In this document: positions 34,733-43,373 of the stretch, in pieces
Numbering within the stretch: the stretch's first letter is position 1
Layout: each line of letters begins with the position of its first letter
NCBI GenBank assembly: GCA_017398555.1
Contig: JAFQFV010000028.1
Span: forward strand, 42,456-106,455
Direction of reading: 5' to 3'
Length of the DNA stretch: 64,000 nt
From: Alistipes sp.
Lineage (GTDB): Bacteria > Bacteroidota > Bacteroidia > Bacteroidales > Rikenellaceae
The notes under the pieces: model-generated
What the model saw: the letters and a program-made list of their open reading frames with translations, nothing else
What the model was told of the DNA's origin: nothing
Database searches by the model: none
Translations under genes and position numbers: made by a program

Positions 34733-36092
34733 ATCTCCAATTCAATAGTGGTAGCAGGAACGATATTACCGAGGCTGTTATCCAGAATATCGTCGCCCAA
34801 GTAAAGTCATACTCGCGCGTTCCGTCGGCAAGGGTTGTCGTGCCACTCTCAATAAGCCAGCCGCTGATAACATCCTGCAATCCCGCTGCAATATATGACG
34901 CCACACCGACAATACCTAACGCCGCACCCGTAGCCCTTCGTGGAACAATATCGACAGCCATAAGTCCGCCAAGAAAACATATCAGCACACCCATTGCCAC
35001 ACCAAAGAGTGACATTGCCAACACATTGACCCACAGAGCATTACCGCCATATACAAAGAGCACCAAAGCGACTGTATTCATAACGCCGAATATCAGCGCA
35101 GGCACCCTTCTGTCACCCCCGAACAGGCTATCCGAGAACCAACCCGACAGCACCGTACCAAATATTCCGAGCAGCGCATTTATCGACACTATCCATACTG
35201 CCGTCTCGCTATCAAAGCCCTTCACCTCCTCAAGGAAGAGTATGCCCCAGCCATTAATTGCATAGCGGCTGATATACATAAATGCACTTGCACCTGCAAG
35301 CACCCACACTGCCGGCGAGAGGAGCACCTGTCGTTGTATCTCTCTGGTACTCAAGTTACTCTGCGCCTTCTCATGGGCAATGGTTTCGATAGCCGGCAGC
35401 CCTTTTGATTGTGGTGTATCGTGGAGCAGCAGTATCACTAACGCAACACCTAACGCCCCTGCCACAGCCGAGCCGACAAAGCCCCACTGCCAACCTGCCG
35501 CAAGCACCACATTCCCCACAAAGAGGAACGAGAAGAACTCGCCCAGGTTATGACTTGCCGAAAATATACCGTAGAACGTTCCTCTGCGAGAGAGTGGGAA
35601 CCAACGCGAGAGCGAGATAATTGCCGGTGGCGAACCCATACTCTGCGACCAGCCGTTTATCGCCCACAGAACAATGAAAATTCCGAAGATTACCGCCGTC
35701 GGCACTGCGCTATCCACAAAACCGAGCAGACCCATCGTAAGATTTACCGCAAGCGAAACAGCAAGACCCGTCGCCATAAATCGCTTGATGTTGCAGTAGT
35801 CGCAGATAAAGCCATTGACAGCCTTACCGATAGCGTAGGCAAAGAGGAGTGCCGAGCCGATAACGCCCAGCTCCGCCGCATCTAAAAAACCGCTGTCAAT
35901 AATCGGTTTCTTCATCACATTGAGGCTCGTGCGGCAGACATAGTAGAGACTGTAGCCCACCGTAGCTGCCACAAACGACTCAAAGGCCAAGCGGCGATAG
36001 CGTTTATCGCCCTTAGGCGTACCTACATCATCGCCCTGCAGGATAGGGGCGCTGATTGTGTAGAAGTTTCGTATCTTTGACAACAGTCCCAT
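34707..36092 (-). CDS. MFS organophosphate:phosphate antiporter (GlpT/UhpT family)
   Basis: 461 residues from the ATG at 36092; the longer frame reads into the upstream gene. About twelve membrane spans. OPA-family features: YSLYYVCRTSLNVMKKP in helix 1, NGWSQSMGSPPAIISLSRWFPLSRRGTFYGIFSASHNLG, and HDTPQSKGLPAIE at the central loop. The gene follows a secreted glycerophosphodiesterase by 1 nt, which makes glycerol-3-phosphate (GlpT-like role) the best guess, but hexose-phosphate cannot be excluded. Confidence 0.88.
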   Translation of the reverse strand: MGLLSKIRNFYTISAPILQGDDVGTPKGDKRYRRLAFESFVAATVGYSLYYVCRTSLNVMKKPIIDSGFLDAAELGVIGSALLFAYAIGKAVNGFICDYCNIKRFMATGLAVSLAVNLTMGLLGFVDSAVPTAVIFGIFIVLWAINGWSQSMGSPPAIISLSRWFPLSRRGTFYGIFSASHNLGEFFSFLFVGNVVLAAGWQWGFVGSAVAGALGVALVILLLHDTPQSKGLPAIETIAHEKAQSNLSTREIQRQVLLSPAVWVLAGASAFMYISRYAINGWGILFLEEVKGFDSETAVWIVSINALLGIFGTVLSGWFSDSLFGGDRRVPALIFGVMNTVALVLFVYGGNALWVNVLAMSLFGVAMGVLICFLGGLMAVDIVPRRATGAALGIVGVASYIAAGLQDVISGWLIESGTTTLADGTREYDFTWATIFWITASVISFLLPLLNWRYGKKDRED

Positions 36093-36093
36093 A

Positions 36094-37017
36094 TTATGGT
36101 AATGTGTGTCGTCCCTTGCTCTCAAGGTAGTCGAGGAGTAGCTGTGGACGGTCTGTCTGAATCATCGTTACGCCATACTTAAGCAGCGTGCCATAAATCT
36201 TATGTTCGTTGCCATTCAGCGCATTATTATCTGCAAAACTACGCTCCTTGCCACCGCAGATAGAGTCCCAGAGGGTATTTACCCAGAGTTTTGCTCCGCT
36301 CTTTATCACGCGGTTGAAGATTTTTCGCTCCCCCTTCAGGCTGCTATCCCAACATATCTCATAGGCGATAGTCGGAATATCAGAGGCCAAGTAGCTCTCG
36401 AAGAGCGGGCCATGCTTCTCCCAATTCTTCGCACGGTAGTTGATAATGGGCATATAGAGCATATTTTGGCTATGCTTTGCAAAATATTTGGCAACCGTCG
36501 TCGGCTTTTTACTACTCTTGATAACCACCTGCTCGACCATATCTCGCTCGGCGAGCATCTGCTGTATCTGGTCGTAGTAGTTCATACCCTTATCGATGTT
36601 TATCAGCACCCTATCTTTACATAGGTCGAGCGCCTGAGCAAGGGTCGGCATACCATACTCTGTAACACCCTGCTTGGTCTTGAGCTTGAGGGTGGCGATA
36701 TAGTCAGAGGTCAAATCCTTCACCTTGCCGCTGCCCGTTGTTGTACGATCTACAGAGTTGTCGTGACAGCAGACAAGAACACCATCCTTTGTGCGCTGAA
36801 CATCTATCTCAACCATATCCACGCCCATAGCTATTGCACCCTCCATAGCGGCGAGTGAATTTTCGGGATAGTGGCGCCAATCGCTACGATGAGCAATGAC
36901 CACAACATACTTCGATTTTGGGTCACGAATCTGGGCAATAATACGCTCTGCGCGTGTTTGAGCGGCAGCTGTCACCGCCACCAACGCCATTACAAGGGAG
37001 AGAAAAATCCTATTCAT
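36094..37017 (-). CDS. Secreted glycerophosphodiester phosphodiesterase
   Basis: 307 residues. Signal peptide (RIFLSLVMALVAVTAAAQ), then a GDPD TIM barrel: VVIAHRSDWRHYPENSLAAM (His, Arg), VDMVEIDVQRTKDGVLVCCHD (E-x-D and catalytic His), DKGMNYYDQ and MIQTDRPQLLLDYL near the end. Hydrolyses glycerophosphodiesters to glycerol-3-phosphate and alcohol in the periplasm. It sits between nfo and the GlpT-like antiporter with 1-nt gaps, so product and transporter are co-produced. Confidence 0.92.
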   Translation of the reverse strand: MNRIFLSLVMALVAVTAAAQTRAERIIAQIRDPKSKYVVVIAHRSDWRHYPENSLAAMEGAIAMGVDMVEIDVQRTKDGVLVCCHDNSVDRTTTGSGKVKDLTSDYIATLKLKTKQGVTEYGMPTLAQALDLCKDRVLINIDKGMNYYDQIQQMLAERDMVEQVVIKSSKKPTTVAKYFAKHSQNMLYMPIINYRAKNWEKHGPLFESYLASDIPTIAYEICWDSSLKGERKIFNRVIKSGAKLWVNTLWDSICGGKERSFADNNALNGNEHKIYGTLLKYGVTMIQTDRPQLLLDYLESKGRHTLP

Positions 37018-37018
37018 A

Positions 37019-37867
37019 CTATCTCTGCTCGCTTAAAGACTTCAACTTTGCAATCTCCTCCGGCCAACGCGCCTCATCCGGAGTCTCAAGAATCAACGGA
37101 ATATTGTCAAAGGCAGGGTTTGTGGCGATATACTTAAAGCACTCCCAGCCGATTGTTCCATCTCCAAGCGGTGCATGGCGATCTACACGGCTACCAAGCG
37201 GCTTGAGGGCATCGTTAAGGTGCATACCGCGCAGATATTTGAGGCTTACAATACTATCCAACTCGGCAAAGGTCTTTGCGCACGCCTCGGCACTACTCAA
37301 ATCGTGCCCCGCAGCAAAACTATGGCAGGTATCGATGCAGTAACCCACACGGCTCTTATCCTCCACACGCTCGATGATATGCGCAAGGTGCTCCCACGCA
37401 AAACCGAGGTTTGAGCCCTGACCCGCAGTATTCTCGATAACGGCAGTAACGCCCTCTGTGCGCTCTAAGGCCATATTTATAGAGTCGGCAATGCGATTAA
37501 GGCTCATCAACGATGTTATCTTATTCAGATGGCTGCCGGGGTGGAAGTTGAGTCGATCAAGGCCTAACGCCTGACAACGAGCCATCTCCTCAAAAAATGA
37601 CTCACGCGACTTCTCAAGCCCCTCCAACTCCGGATGTCCGAGATTAATCAGATAGCTATCGTGCGGAAGTATCTGATGCGGTGCGTAACCACACTCGGCA
37701 CAGGCCGCCTTAAAGCGCTCGCACTGCTCAACAGTCAGCGCCGGAGCCACCCATTGACGCTGATTCTTTGTAAAGAGGGCGAAAGCTGTCGCCCCGATAG
37801 CCTTGGCATTGTACGGAGCATTCTCCACTCCGCCTGCCGCACTAACATGTGCTCCAAAGTATTTCAT
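37019..37867 (-). CDS. nfo: Endonuclease IV (AP endonuclease)
   Basis: Zinc-dependent AP endonuclease of base excision repair. 282 residues, family length. All three zinc-motif regions are visible: [26 protein letters not shown] and [23 protein letters not shown], plus LILETPDE. It leads the minus-strand operon nfo - glycerophosphodiesterase - antiporter - ybaK. A good ribosome site, AGGAG, precedes the ATG, and TACCTTTG lies 30 nt upstream. Confidence 0.97.
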   Translation of the reverse strand: MKYFGAHVSAAGGVENAPYNAKAIGATAFALFTKNQRQWVAPALTVEQCERFKAACAECGYAPHQILPHDSYLINLGHPELEGLEKSRESFFEEMARCQALGLDRLNFHPGSHLNKITSLMSLNRIADSINMALERTEGVTAVIENTAGQGSNLGFAWEHLAHIIERVEDKSRVGYCIDTCHSFAAGHDLSSAEACAKTFAELDSIVSLKYLRGMHLNDALKPLGSRVDRHAPLGDGTIGWECFKYIATNPAFDNIPLILETPDEARWPEEIAKLKSLSEQR

Positions 37868-37896
37868 ACTTTTACTCCTTTTGTATTATTTTTCTA

Positions 37897-37934
37897 CAAA
37901 GGTAATATTTTCTTGAAAATAAAGCATATCTTTG
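37897..37934. promoter_or_regulatory. Divergent promoter pair for nfo and the class A phosphatase genes
   Basis: Minus strand TACCTTTG (37904 to 37897) faces nfo; plus strand TATCTTTG (37927-37934) faces the phosphatase operon. The two -7 elements are only 22 bp apart, so the -33 regions overlap and simultaneous occupation by two polymerases is unlikely. -33 TTTG matches are weak on both sides. Confidence 0.65.
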
Positions 37935-37954
37935 TGGTAAATAAGAACCTATTT

Positions 37955-38689
37955 ATGAAAAAGATTTTTCTATTTACACTTGCTGCAACCCTGCTTCTGT
38001 GTGTTGCGCCTACAGCCTCTGCTCAACTTCTCAAGGGCGCAAAGCCCTACCTCACCTCCGATGAACTGCCAAATATGGTAAATTGGTTGCCCGAGCCACC
38101 GGCAGAGGGCAGTGCCGCCTTCGACTACGACATCAGCCGCTATGGCTGGGGCAAGGAGCAGCGCAAGGATACAAAGCGCGCTCAGAGGGCTATTCGCCAC
38201 GCAAGTATCGACCCTGTGGTTGTCTGCGACCACTTCAGCGAGGCGATGGGTATCAAGATATCCCCGGAGAATACTCCGCAAATCTACCGCCTGCTGGTCG
38301 ATGGTATGGAGACTGCAAACAATATCTCCCTCAAACCGAAGAAGCACTATAGCCGTCAGCGCCCATTCAGCCGCTTTAATGAGCCAACATTGGTGCCAAA
38401 GGCGGAGGCAGTGTTACGTAACAACGGCTCTTACCCATCGGGCCACACCATTATCGGCTTCTCGGCGGCACTTCTGCTCTCGGAGATTAACCCAGCAGCT
38501 GCCGATGCTCTGCTCAAGGAGGGTTATGAGTGCGGACAGAGCCGAATAATCACAGGCTACCATTGGCAGAGCGATGTAGATGCAGCACGCATCGCCGCAT
38601 CTGTGGCTGTGGTTGCTATGCACAACTCAAAGGATTTCTGCAAGCAGATGAAGCGCGCCAAAAAGGAGTTTTCTAAAATTAGCAAGTAG
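37955..38689 (+). CDS. Class A non-specific acid phosphatase (PAP2 superfamily), copy 1
   Basis: 244 residues from ATG 37955; a longer frame from 37634 runs through nfo on the other strand and is rejected. Signal peptide (KKIFLFTLAATLLLCVAPTASAQ). The three catalytic motifs are intact: KKHYSRQRP (K-x6-RP), YPSGHT, and SRIITGYHWQSDVD (SR-x5-H-x3-D). The spacing matches class A bacterial acid phosphatases (PhoN-like), which release phosphate from many organic monoesters in the periplasm. Five bases separate it from a paralogue. Confidence 0.93.
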   Translation: MKKIFLFTLAATLLLCVAPTASAQLLKGAKPYLTSDELPNMVNWLPEPPAEGSAAFDYDISRYGWGKEQRKDTKRAQRAIRHASIDPVVVCDHFSEAMGIKISPENTPQIYRLLVDGMETANNISLKPKKHYSRQRPFSRFNEPTLVPKAEAVLRNNGSYPSGHTIIGFSAALLLSEINPAAADALLKEGYECGQSRIITGYHWQSDVDAARIAASVAVVAMHNSKDFCKQMKRAKKEFSKISK

Positions 38690-38694
38690 TACCT

Positions 38695-39426
38695 ATGAAA
38701 CGATTCTCAGTTTTTGCACTACTCCTTCTCGGAGCTATATTTACCCTCTCTGCACAGGAGGATTACAAAGATGCCGAGCTCTACTTCCAGCCGGAGCAGA
38801 TGCCCGATATGAAGCAGTTTTTGCCGGGCCCACCTGCTGAGGATAGCCAGGCTTTTAAGTATGACCTTGCCGTCTATGAGCTTGGCAAGACTATTCGTGC
38901 TACAGACAAAGAGGCTGCAAAGGCTGCACAGGCGCAGTCCGACAACCGTTTGGGCAACCTCTGCAAGCAGTTTAGCGAGGCCTTCGGTATGGAGATATCT
39001 CAAGAGAAGACCCCGCAAATATATCTGCTGCTGCGCGATGGCGTTATTACCTGCGTCAAGAGCATTATCGGTCCGAAGGAGTACTACCATCGCACACGCC
39101 CCTTCGCATATCACAAGGAGGGTACGCTTATGCCTGACCGCGAGGGTATGCTCCACCAAAACGGCTCATTCCCATCGGGTCATACACTCCGTGGTTGGGC
39201 AACAGCCCTACTGCTGTTAGAGGTAAATCCCGACAGAGCTGAGGAGTTATTGGCACTTGGCTACCAATATGGCCAGAGCCGCGTCATTTCGGGTTACCAT
39301 TGGCAGAGTGATGTAGATGCATCTCGCCTTGTTGCAGCGGCAGCGGTGGCAAAGCTCCACACCTCCGACCGCTTTCAGAAGCAGATGAAGCGCGCAAAAC
39401 GAGAGTTTAACAGACTGACAAAATAG
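38695..39426 (+). CDS. Class A non-specific acid phosphatase (PAP2 superfamily), copy 2
   Basis: 243 residues, paralogous to the preceding gene along its whole length (both have QMPDMKQFLPGPPAED / ELPNMVNWLPEPPAEG-like N-terminal blocks, K-x6-RP, PSGHT, and SGYHWQSDVDASR). Signal peptide FSVFALLLLGAIFTLSAQ. All catalytic residues are retained. The divergence is substantial, so the duplication is old and both copies are probably functional. Same operon as copy 1 and the next gene. Confidence 0.93.
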   Translation: MKRFSVFALLLLGAIFTLSAQEDYKDAELYFQPEQMPDMKQFLPGPPAEDSQAFKYDLAVYELGKTIRATDKEAAKAAQAQSDNRLGNLCKQFSEAFGMEISQEKTPQIYLLLRDGVITCVKSIIGPKEYYHRTRPFAYHKEGTLMPDREGMLHQNGSFPSGHTLRGWATALLLLEVNPDRAEELLALGYQYGQSRVISGYHWQSDVDASRLVAAAAVAKLHTSDRFQKQMKRAKREFNRLTK

Positions 39427-39431
39427 CGGAT

Positions 39432-41060
39432 ATGAGATTTTTAGTCACATTACTTATCCTCACAACACTCTGTTGGGGAGATGTTGCTGTAGCCGGAAAC
39501 TCAAGCACATGCAAGGGCGATAAGCAACAGACTATCGCCACCTCTCCCAAGCAGGTGCCTCTCCCTGCACAGGGCATTAAACCTTTGAGTATCAAAATCA
39601 AAGGCTCTAAGGAGATACTTGACATCACCTCTTCGGATGCGTGGTTTGGCATTGTTCAGGGTAAAAACACCATTGCGGCAAAAAAGTCTCAAAATATCTC
39701 TATCTGGTTCGAGCCGAACTTTTCGACAACAGAGCGTCGCGGAGAGATTATCATCACAGGGCGTAAAAGCGGAAAACGAGAGTATATACCTGTCGTGCAG
39801 CCACCATATTTGTCACAGATTGCAGATGCCTTTCCCGCTCGCTTAAGGACAAAACGTTATACGGGCGAGAAGTGGGCGTATGATGGCATCTGTTCGCCAA
39901 ATAAAAATAGTTCGATGCTCTGTGTTGTAAGCACAAACGGCTATGACATCCTCTGCGAAGATAACCACGGAGCGATGCTGTCAGGCTTAGGTGTGGGCGA
40001 CTATCTACTCTATGCCGTACCTGTCAAAGATTTGAGAGCGGGCGAGCAGATTGACTTTATGTGCACTATCGCGGCAAATGACGACAACTCTCCTAAGTAT
40101 TGGATTTTCGAGTATTGGGATGGCGGTCGTTGGAATGCTATCGAGAGTGAGCTGCGAGAGGCTAAAGAGGACCCTGCTATCAAGTACTCTCTCTACATTA
40201 AAAAGTTCGACTCTTCTCACTATACGACCTATGCACAATCTTTTATCCTCAATGAGCCGATTGCGGAGGGGGTTGTCAAGGTTCGTCTGCGTCTGCTGTC
40301 AAAGGGTGATGGCAGGGTCAGAATCCCCGACGCAACGGGCTACGAAGGTATGTGGATGGTTCGCTATAAGGGGGCTCCGGCCGTAACCGATACAAAAAAG
40401 ATACTCTTTATCGGCAACTCTTTCACCTACTACTTCGGCACTCCGTTTATGTTCAAGGAGATTGCCCGCTCGGAGGGTCATCAGGTCGATGCCGTTATCA
40501 GCGTCAAGGGCGGTCAGGAGTTCTCGGAGCACCTACAGCGTGAACGTAGTCTGGAGGCGATATGTCGCGGAGGTTTTGACTATGCGTTTCTTCAGGACAC
40601 CTCTCCAAATGCCGCTATCTATGCAGACAAGGGGACAAAATATATCCTCTCCGAGTCCCGCAAGATTAACGAGCTTACATTGCAACACTCTCCAAATTGC
40701 CAAATTGTCTATGAACACACCTGGGCGTGCCCATATGGTAATTATCGTGGCTATGGCAGCTATGAACGTCTGGACTATCTGCTTGAGCAGGGCTCCAAGA
40801 TGCTTGCAGAGCAGTTGAGCGGTGTAGTAGTGTCGCCAATCGGTATCGGTTTTAAGATGGCACGCGAGCAGAATATCAACCTCTTGTACCGTGACAATCG
40901 CCACCAAAACAGCGCAGGTGCCTATATGAAGGCGTGCATCAACTACCTCTTTATCTATAAAACCCGCTTTACGAGTACGGTATCCGATTGCGGATTGGAT
41001 AGAGATTTGGCAAAACGAATTAGAGCCATTGCCGAGGAGGTTGTCTTTGGCAGAGAGTAA
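39432..41060 (+). CDS. Secreted BACON-like / SGNH-hydrolase (DUF4886-like) protein
   Basis: 542 residues. Signal peptide (RFLVTLLILTTLCWGDVAVA), a BACON-like beta domain at about 50-125 (SDAWFGIVQGKN, ISIWFEPNFSTTERRGEIII, PVVQP), a jelly-roll-like middle domain (about 130-315), then an SGNH-fold domain (about 322-540) with IGNSFTYYFGTPF (Ser nucleophile block), QDTSPNAA and DNRHQNSAG (Asp-x-x-His). DUF4886-type proteins are predicted esterases or glycan-acting hydrolases. It ends an operon with two acid phosphatases; a joint substrate such as a phosphorylated and acylated polymer is only a guess. Confidence 0.8.
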   Translation: MRFLVTLLILTTLCWGDVAVAGNSSTCKGDKQQTIATSPKQVPLPAQGIKPLSIKIKGSKEILDITSSDAWFGIVQGKNTIAAKKSQNISIWFEPNFSTTERRGEIIITGRKSGKREYIPVVQPPYLSQIADAFPARLRTKRYTGEKWAYDGICSPNKNSSMLCVVSTNGYDILCEDNHGAMLSGLGVGDYLLYAVPVKDLRAGEQIDFMCTIAANDDNSPKYWIFEYWDGGRWNAIESELREAKEDPAIKYSLYIKKFDSSHYTTYAQSFILNEPIAEGVVKVRLRLLSKGDGRVRIPDATGYEGMWMVRYKGAPAVTDTKKILFIGNSFTYYFGTPFMFKEIARSEGHQVDAVISVKGGQEFSEHLQRERSLEAICRGGFDYAFLQDTSPNAAIYADKGTKYILSESRKINELTLQHSPNCQIVYEHTWACPYGNYRGYGSYERLDYLLEQGSKMLAEQLSGVVVSPIGIGFKMAREQNINLLYRDNRHQNSAGAYMKACINYLFIYKTRFTSTVSDCGLDRDLAKRIRAIAEEVVFGRE

Positions 41061-41140
41061 CCGAGCGGAAAGAGATGGTGCTAAAATATACTAAAACAGA
41101 GGGTTGGAACGCCGCTTTTTTCAACTTTTTTTGAAAAATG

Positions 41141-41171
41141 TTTGCTCTTTTCAAATTTAGTTGTACCTTTG
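41141..41171 (+). promoter_or_regulatory. rpmH promoter
   Basis: TTTG (41141-41144), 19 nt, TACCTTTG (41164-41171). A textbook Bacteroidetes primary promoter, with transcription expected from about 41175 and a leader of about 70 nt. Confidence 0.85.
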
Positions 41172-41244
41172 CACCTCGCAAGGGAGCATTATGCGCCCAA
41201 ATGAACACGATAATTAGAACAAAAACAATAAAAACGATACGACT

Positions 41245-41412
41245 ATGGCAATGAAGAGAACTTATCAGCCTTCTCGTCGCAAGAGAATCAACAAGCATGG
41301 TTTCCGTGCGAGAATGGCAACTGCTAATGGCCGCAAGGTTTTGGCAGCACGTCGCGCAAAGGGACGTAAGAAGTTGACTGTATCTGACGAGGCTACATTC
41401 AAGTACAACTAA
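41245..41412 (+). CDS. rpmH: 50S ribosomal protein L34
   Basis: 55-residue, highly basic protein read directly from the sequence: begins [20 protein letters not shown] and ends SDEATFKYN. KRTYQPSxRKRxxxHGFRxRM is the L34 signature; the tail is slightly longer than in E. coli. A start at the second Met (41251) is equally possible. The gene stands alone between its own promoter and terminator; the usual rnpA neighbour is not next to it. Confidence 0.97.
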   Translation: MAMKRTYQPSRRKRINKHGFRARMATANGRKVLAARRAKGRKKLTVSDEATFKYN

Positions 41413-41429
41413 GAGAGATCTTATGTAAC

Positions 41430-41472
41430 AGCATAAACCCGACTCCATACGAGTCGGGTTTGCTGTTTTTTT
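41430..41472 (+). terminator. rpmH terminator
   Basis: AAACCCGACTC (41435-41445) pairs perfectly with GAGTCGGGTTT (41451-41461) around a 5-nt loop, with extra CAGCA/TGCTG pairing outside and then a T7 run. Confidence 0.93.
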
Positions 41473-41492
41473 GCAGTAACGAGAAAAATATA

Positions 41493-41500
41493 TACCTTTG
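41493..41500 (+). promoter_or_regulatory. rnpB promoter -7 element
   Basis: TACCTTTG a few bases before the P1 stem of RNase P RNA, immediately after the rpmH terminator. Confidence 0.8.
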
Positions 41501-41504
41501 CAGT

Positions 41505-41852
41505 GCAGATTCGGTTCATCGCTGCTCGAAAGAGGGGAGGAAAGTCCGAGCAACACAGAGCGCCACACAAGTTAACGGCTTGATATTCGAGAGGGTATAG
41601 TAGCGTAACAGAGAATAACCGCCCGAAAGGGTAAGGGTGAAAAGGCGGGGTAAGAGCCCACCGCGGGGGCAGTGATGTCATCCGGCAGTACGTCTTGTGG
41701 GTTGCAAGGTTATGTATATCGGCAATTAAGGGTTGCTCGCCCGATGCCGAGGGGTAAACCGCTAGAGGCGACAGGTGACTGCCGTCGTAGATAAATGATG
41801 AACTGGGGGGCTTATGCCTCTGACACAGAACTCGGCTTACAGAATCTGCTAT
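41505..41852 (+). ncRNA. rnpB: RNase P RNA, bacterial class A
   Basis: Catalytic RNA that removes 5' leaders of pre-tRNAs. P1 stem GCAGATTC (41505-41512) pairs with GAATCTGC (41842-41849), fixing both ends. Conserved regions are present: GAGGGGAGGAAAGTCCGAGC (P4 5' strand), CACCGCGGGGGCAG, GGTAAACCGC and the 3' ACAGAACTCGGCTTACAG. Length of about 345 nt is normal. Confidence 0.97.
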
Positions 41853-41853
41853 T

Positions 41854-41886
41854 ACGCCCTGCGCAAATCGCGTGGGGCTTTTTGTT
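41854..41886 (+). terminator. Likely rnpB terminator
   Basis: GCCCTGCGC, short A-rich loop, then CGCGTGGGGC and a T5 tract. The stem is imperfect but placed directly after the P1 stem. Confidence 0.6.
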
Positions 41887-41971
41887 TGGGCATATTTATA
41901 CCTATTACGGTCAGAAAGGCAGAAGCAACAGAGAAATTTGGCTAACATTACCCCGTTTTACAGCCGTTGCT

Positions 41972-43369
41972 ATGTCCATAAAGGTCAATTTTGCCTATAG
42001 AAGTCTGATAGTTGTCTCATTCTATCTGATGAGTTTTATCTCATTCCCATACATCTCGCGCATATTCGGTGTTGCGAATTTGGGGTTGGTAAACTTTGTG
42101 GATAATACTGTAAACTACTTTCTCCTCTTTGCCACAATGGGTATCAATGTATTGGGTGTCAGGGAGATAGCCGCCACAAAGAGTGACCTGAAGTTGTGCA
42201 GTCAAGTCTTTGCAAACGTTCTCGGCATAAATCTACTCTTTACGGCAATTACCATTATTATATACCTTATAATTGTTGTAAATGTTCCGAAACTGAGCCA
42301 ATACAGCGAGCTGTTTTACATCGGCTCGGCGAAGATAGTAATGACCGCCTTTATGGTTGAGTGGTTCTTCACGGGCATAGAGAATTTTCGCTACATAGCC
42401 ATTCGCAGCATAGCCATTCGCGCCTGTTACATCGCCGCAATATTCATCTTTATCCGCCAACCTGAGCAGTATCGGCTCTATTGGTGGATGAGCGTGGCGG
42501 TGGTAGTTATCAATGCCGTAGTCAATATGGCGTATGCTCAAAAATATATAGATTTCAAGTGGCGACAGCTCTTCAGTTTACGCTATATGAGGAGTAATAT
42601 CACACTCGGAATATACGCCATTATGACCTCTATGTACTTGACATTCAACGTGATGTATCTCGGTCTTGTCTCGGACAACACAGAGGTTGGCTACTACACA
42701 ACCGCCTTCAAACTATACTCTGTCGTTCTGGGATTTTTCACCGCCTTTGCCAATGTTATGCTGCCGCGAATGAGTGCCCTTATTGCCGAGGGGGATGGCG
42801 AGCGGTTTGAGCAACTTATCGACAAATCTTTTGCCGCCGTGGCGACATTTTCCACCCCGATAATCCTATGCAGTATCATCCTTGCACCACAAATTATCTT
42901 CGCCTTGGCGGGCAAGGGTTATGAAGGGGCTATTCTGCCGATGCAGATAATTATGCCGGCAATAGTCCTTGTCGGAGCCTCACAAGTAATGACCCTACAG
43001 GTGCTTATGCCGATGAAAAAGGATAGGGTTTTACTCTACATCTCAATTATCGGGGCTGCCGTAAGTCTGATGCTCAACTTACTTATAATCAAACGATTGC
43101 AGAGTGTCGGTTCGGCCATAGTTCTGCTTAGCGCCGAGGTTATTGTAACGCTTCTCTACATCATATATCTACGAAAAAATCTCGGCATACGAATACCTGT
43201 AATGATATTTTTTAGAGAATTTGCCCTCTGCATACCATCAACAATTATCTGCATCGCAGCATCGGCACTTGTCACAAATCCATTCATCTCGCTCGCTGTT
43301 GGAGGGGCCTTGGCTATTGCAGTATGGTGCGCACTACACCCTAAAGAGCTCAAAATGTTAAGACCGTAA
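41972..43369 (+). CDS. wzx: Wzx-type polysaccharide flippase (MATE/MOP superfamily)
   Basis: 465 residues from ATG 41972. A longer frame starts inside the RNase P RNA and is rejected. About twelve to fourteen membrane segments. Family pattern at the N-terminus: YLMSFISFPYISRIFGVANLGLVNF, ATMGINVLGVREIA, and later AFANVMLPRMSALIAEGD. Predicted to flip lipid-linked oligosaccharides across the inner membrane. First gene of a seven-gene cluster with gaps of 1-9 nt. No promoter with a clear -7 element is visible between rnpB and the ATG, so readthrough from rnpB or a weak promoter is possible. Confidence 0.9.
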   Translation: MSIKVNFAYRSLIVVSFYLMSFISFPYISRIFGVANLGLVNFVDNTVNYFLLFATMGINVLGVREIAATKSDLKLCSQVFANVLGINLLFTAITIIIYLIIVVNVPKLSQYSELFYIGSAKIVMTAFMVEWFFTGIENFRYIAIRSIAIRACYIAAIFIFIRQPEQYRLYWWMSVAVVVINAVVNMAYAQKYIDFKWRQLFSLRYMRSNITLGIYAIMTSMYLTFNVMYLGLVSDNTEVGYYTTAFKLYSVVLGFFTAFANVMLPRMSALIAEGDGERFEQLIDKSFAAVATFSTPIILCSIILAPQIIFALAGKGYEGAILPMQIIMPAIVLVGASQVMTLQVLMPMKKDRVLLYISIIGAAVSLMLNLLIIKRLQSVGSAIVLLSAEVIVTLLYIIYLRKNLGIRIPVMIFFREFALCIPSTIICIAASALVTNPFISLAVGGALAIAVWCALHPKELKMLRP

Positions 43370-43373
43370 CCCT

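Noticed and set aside
37634-37954. Long N-terminal extension of the first class A phosphatase
   Set aside because: It is antisense to nfo and upstream of the promoter; the signal peptide begins at 37955.
41795-41971. Upstream extension of the flippase reading frame
   Set aside because: These codons lie partly in the conserved 3' half of RNase P RNA and its terminator; the normal flippase N-terminus begins at the ATG at 41972.
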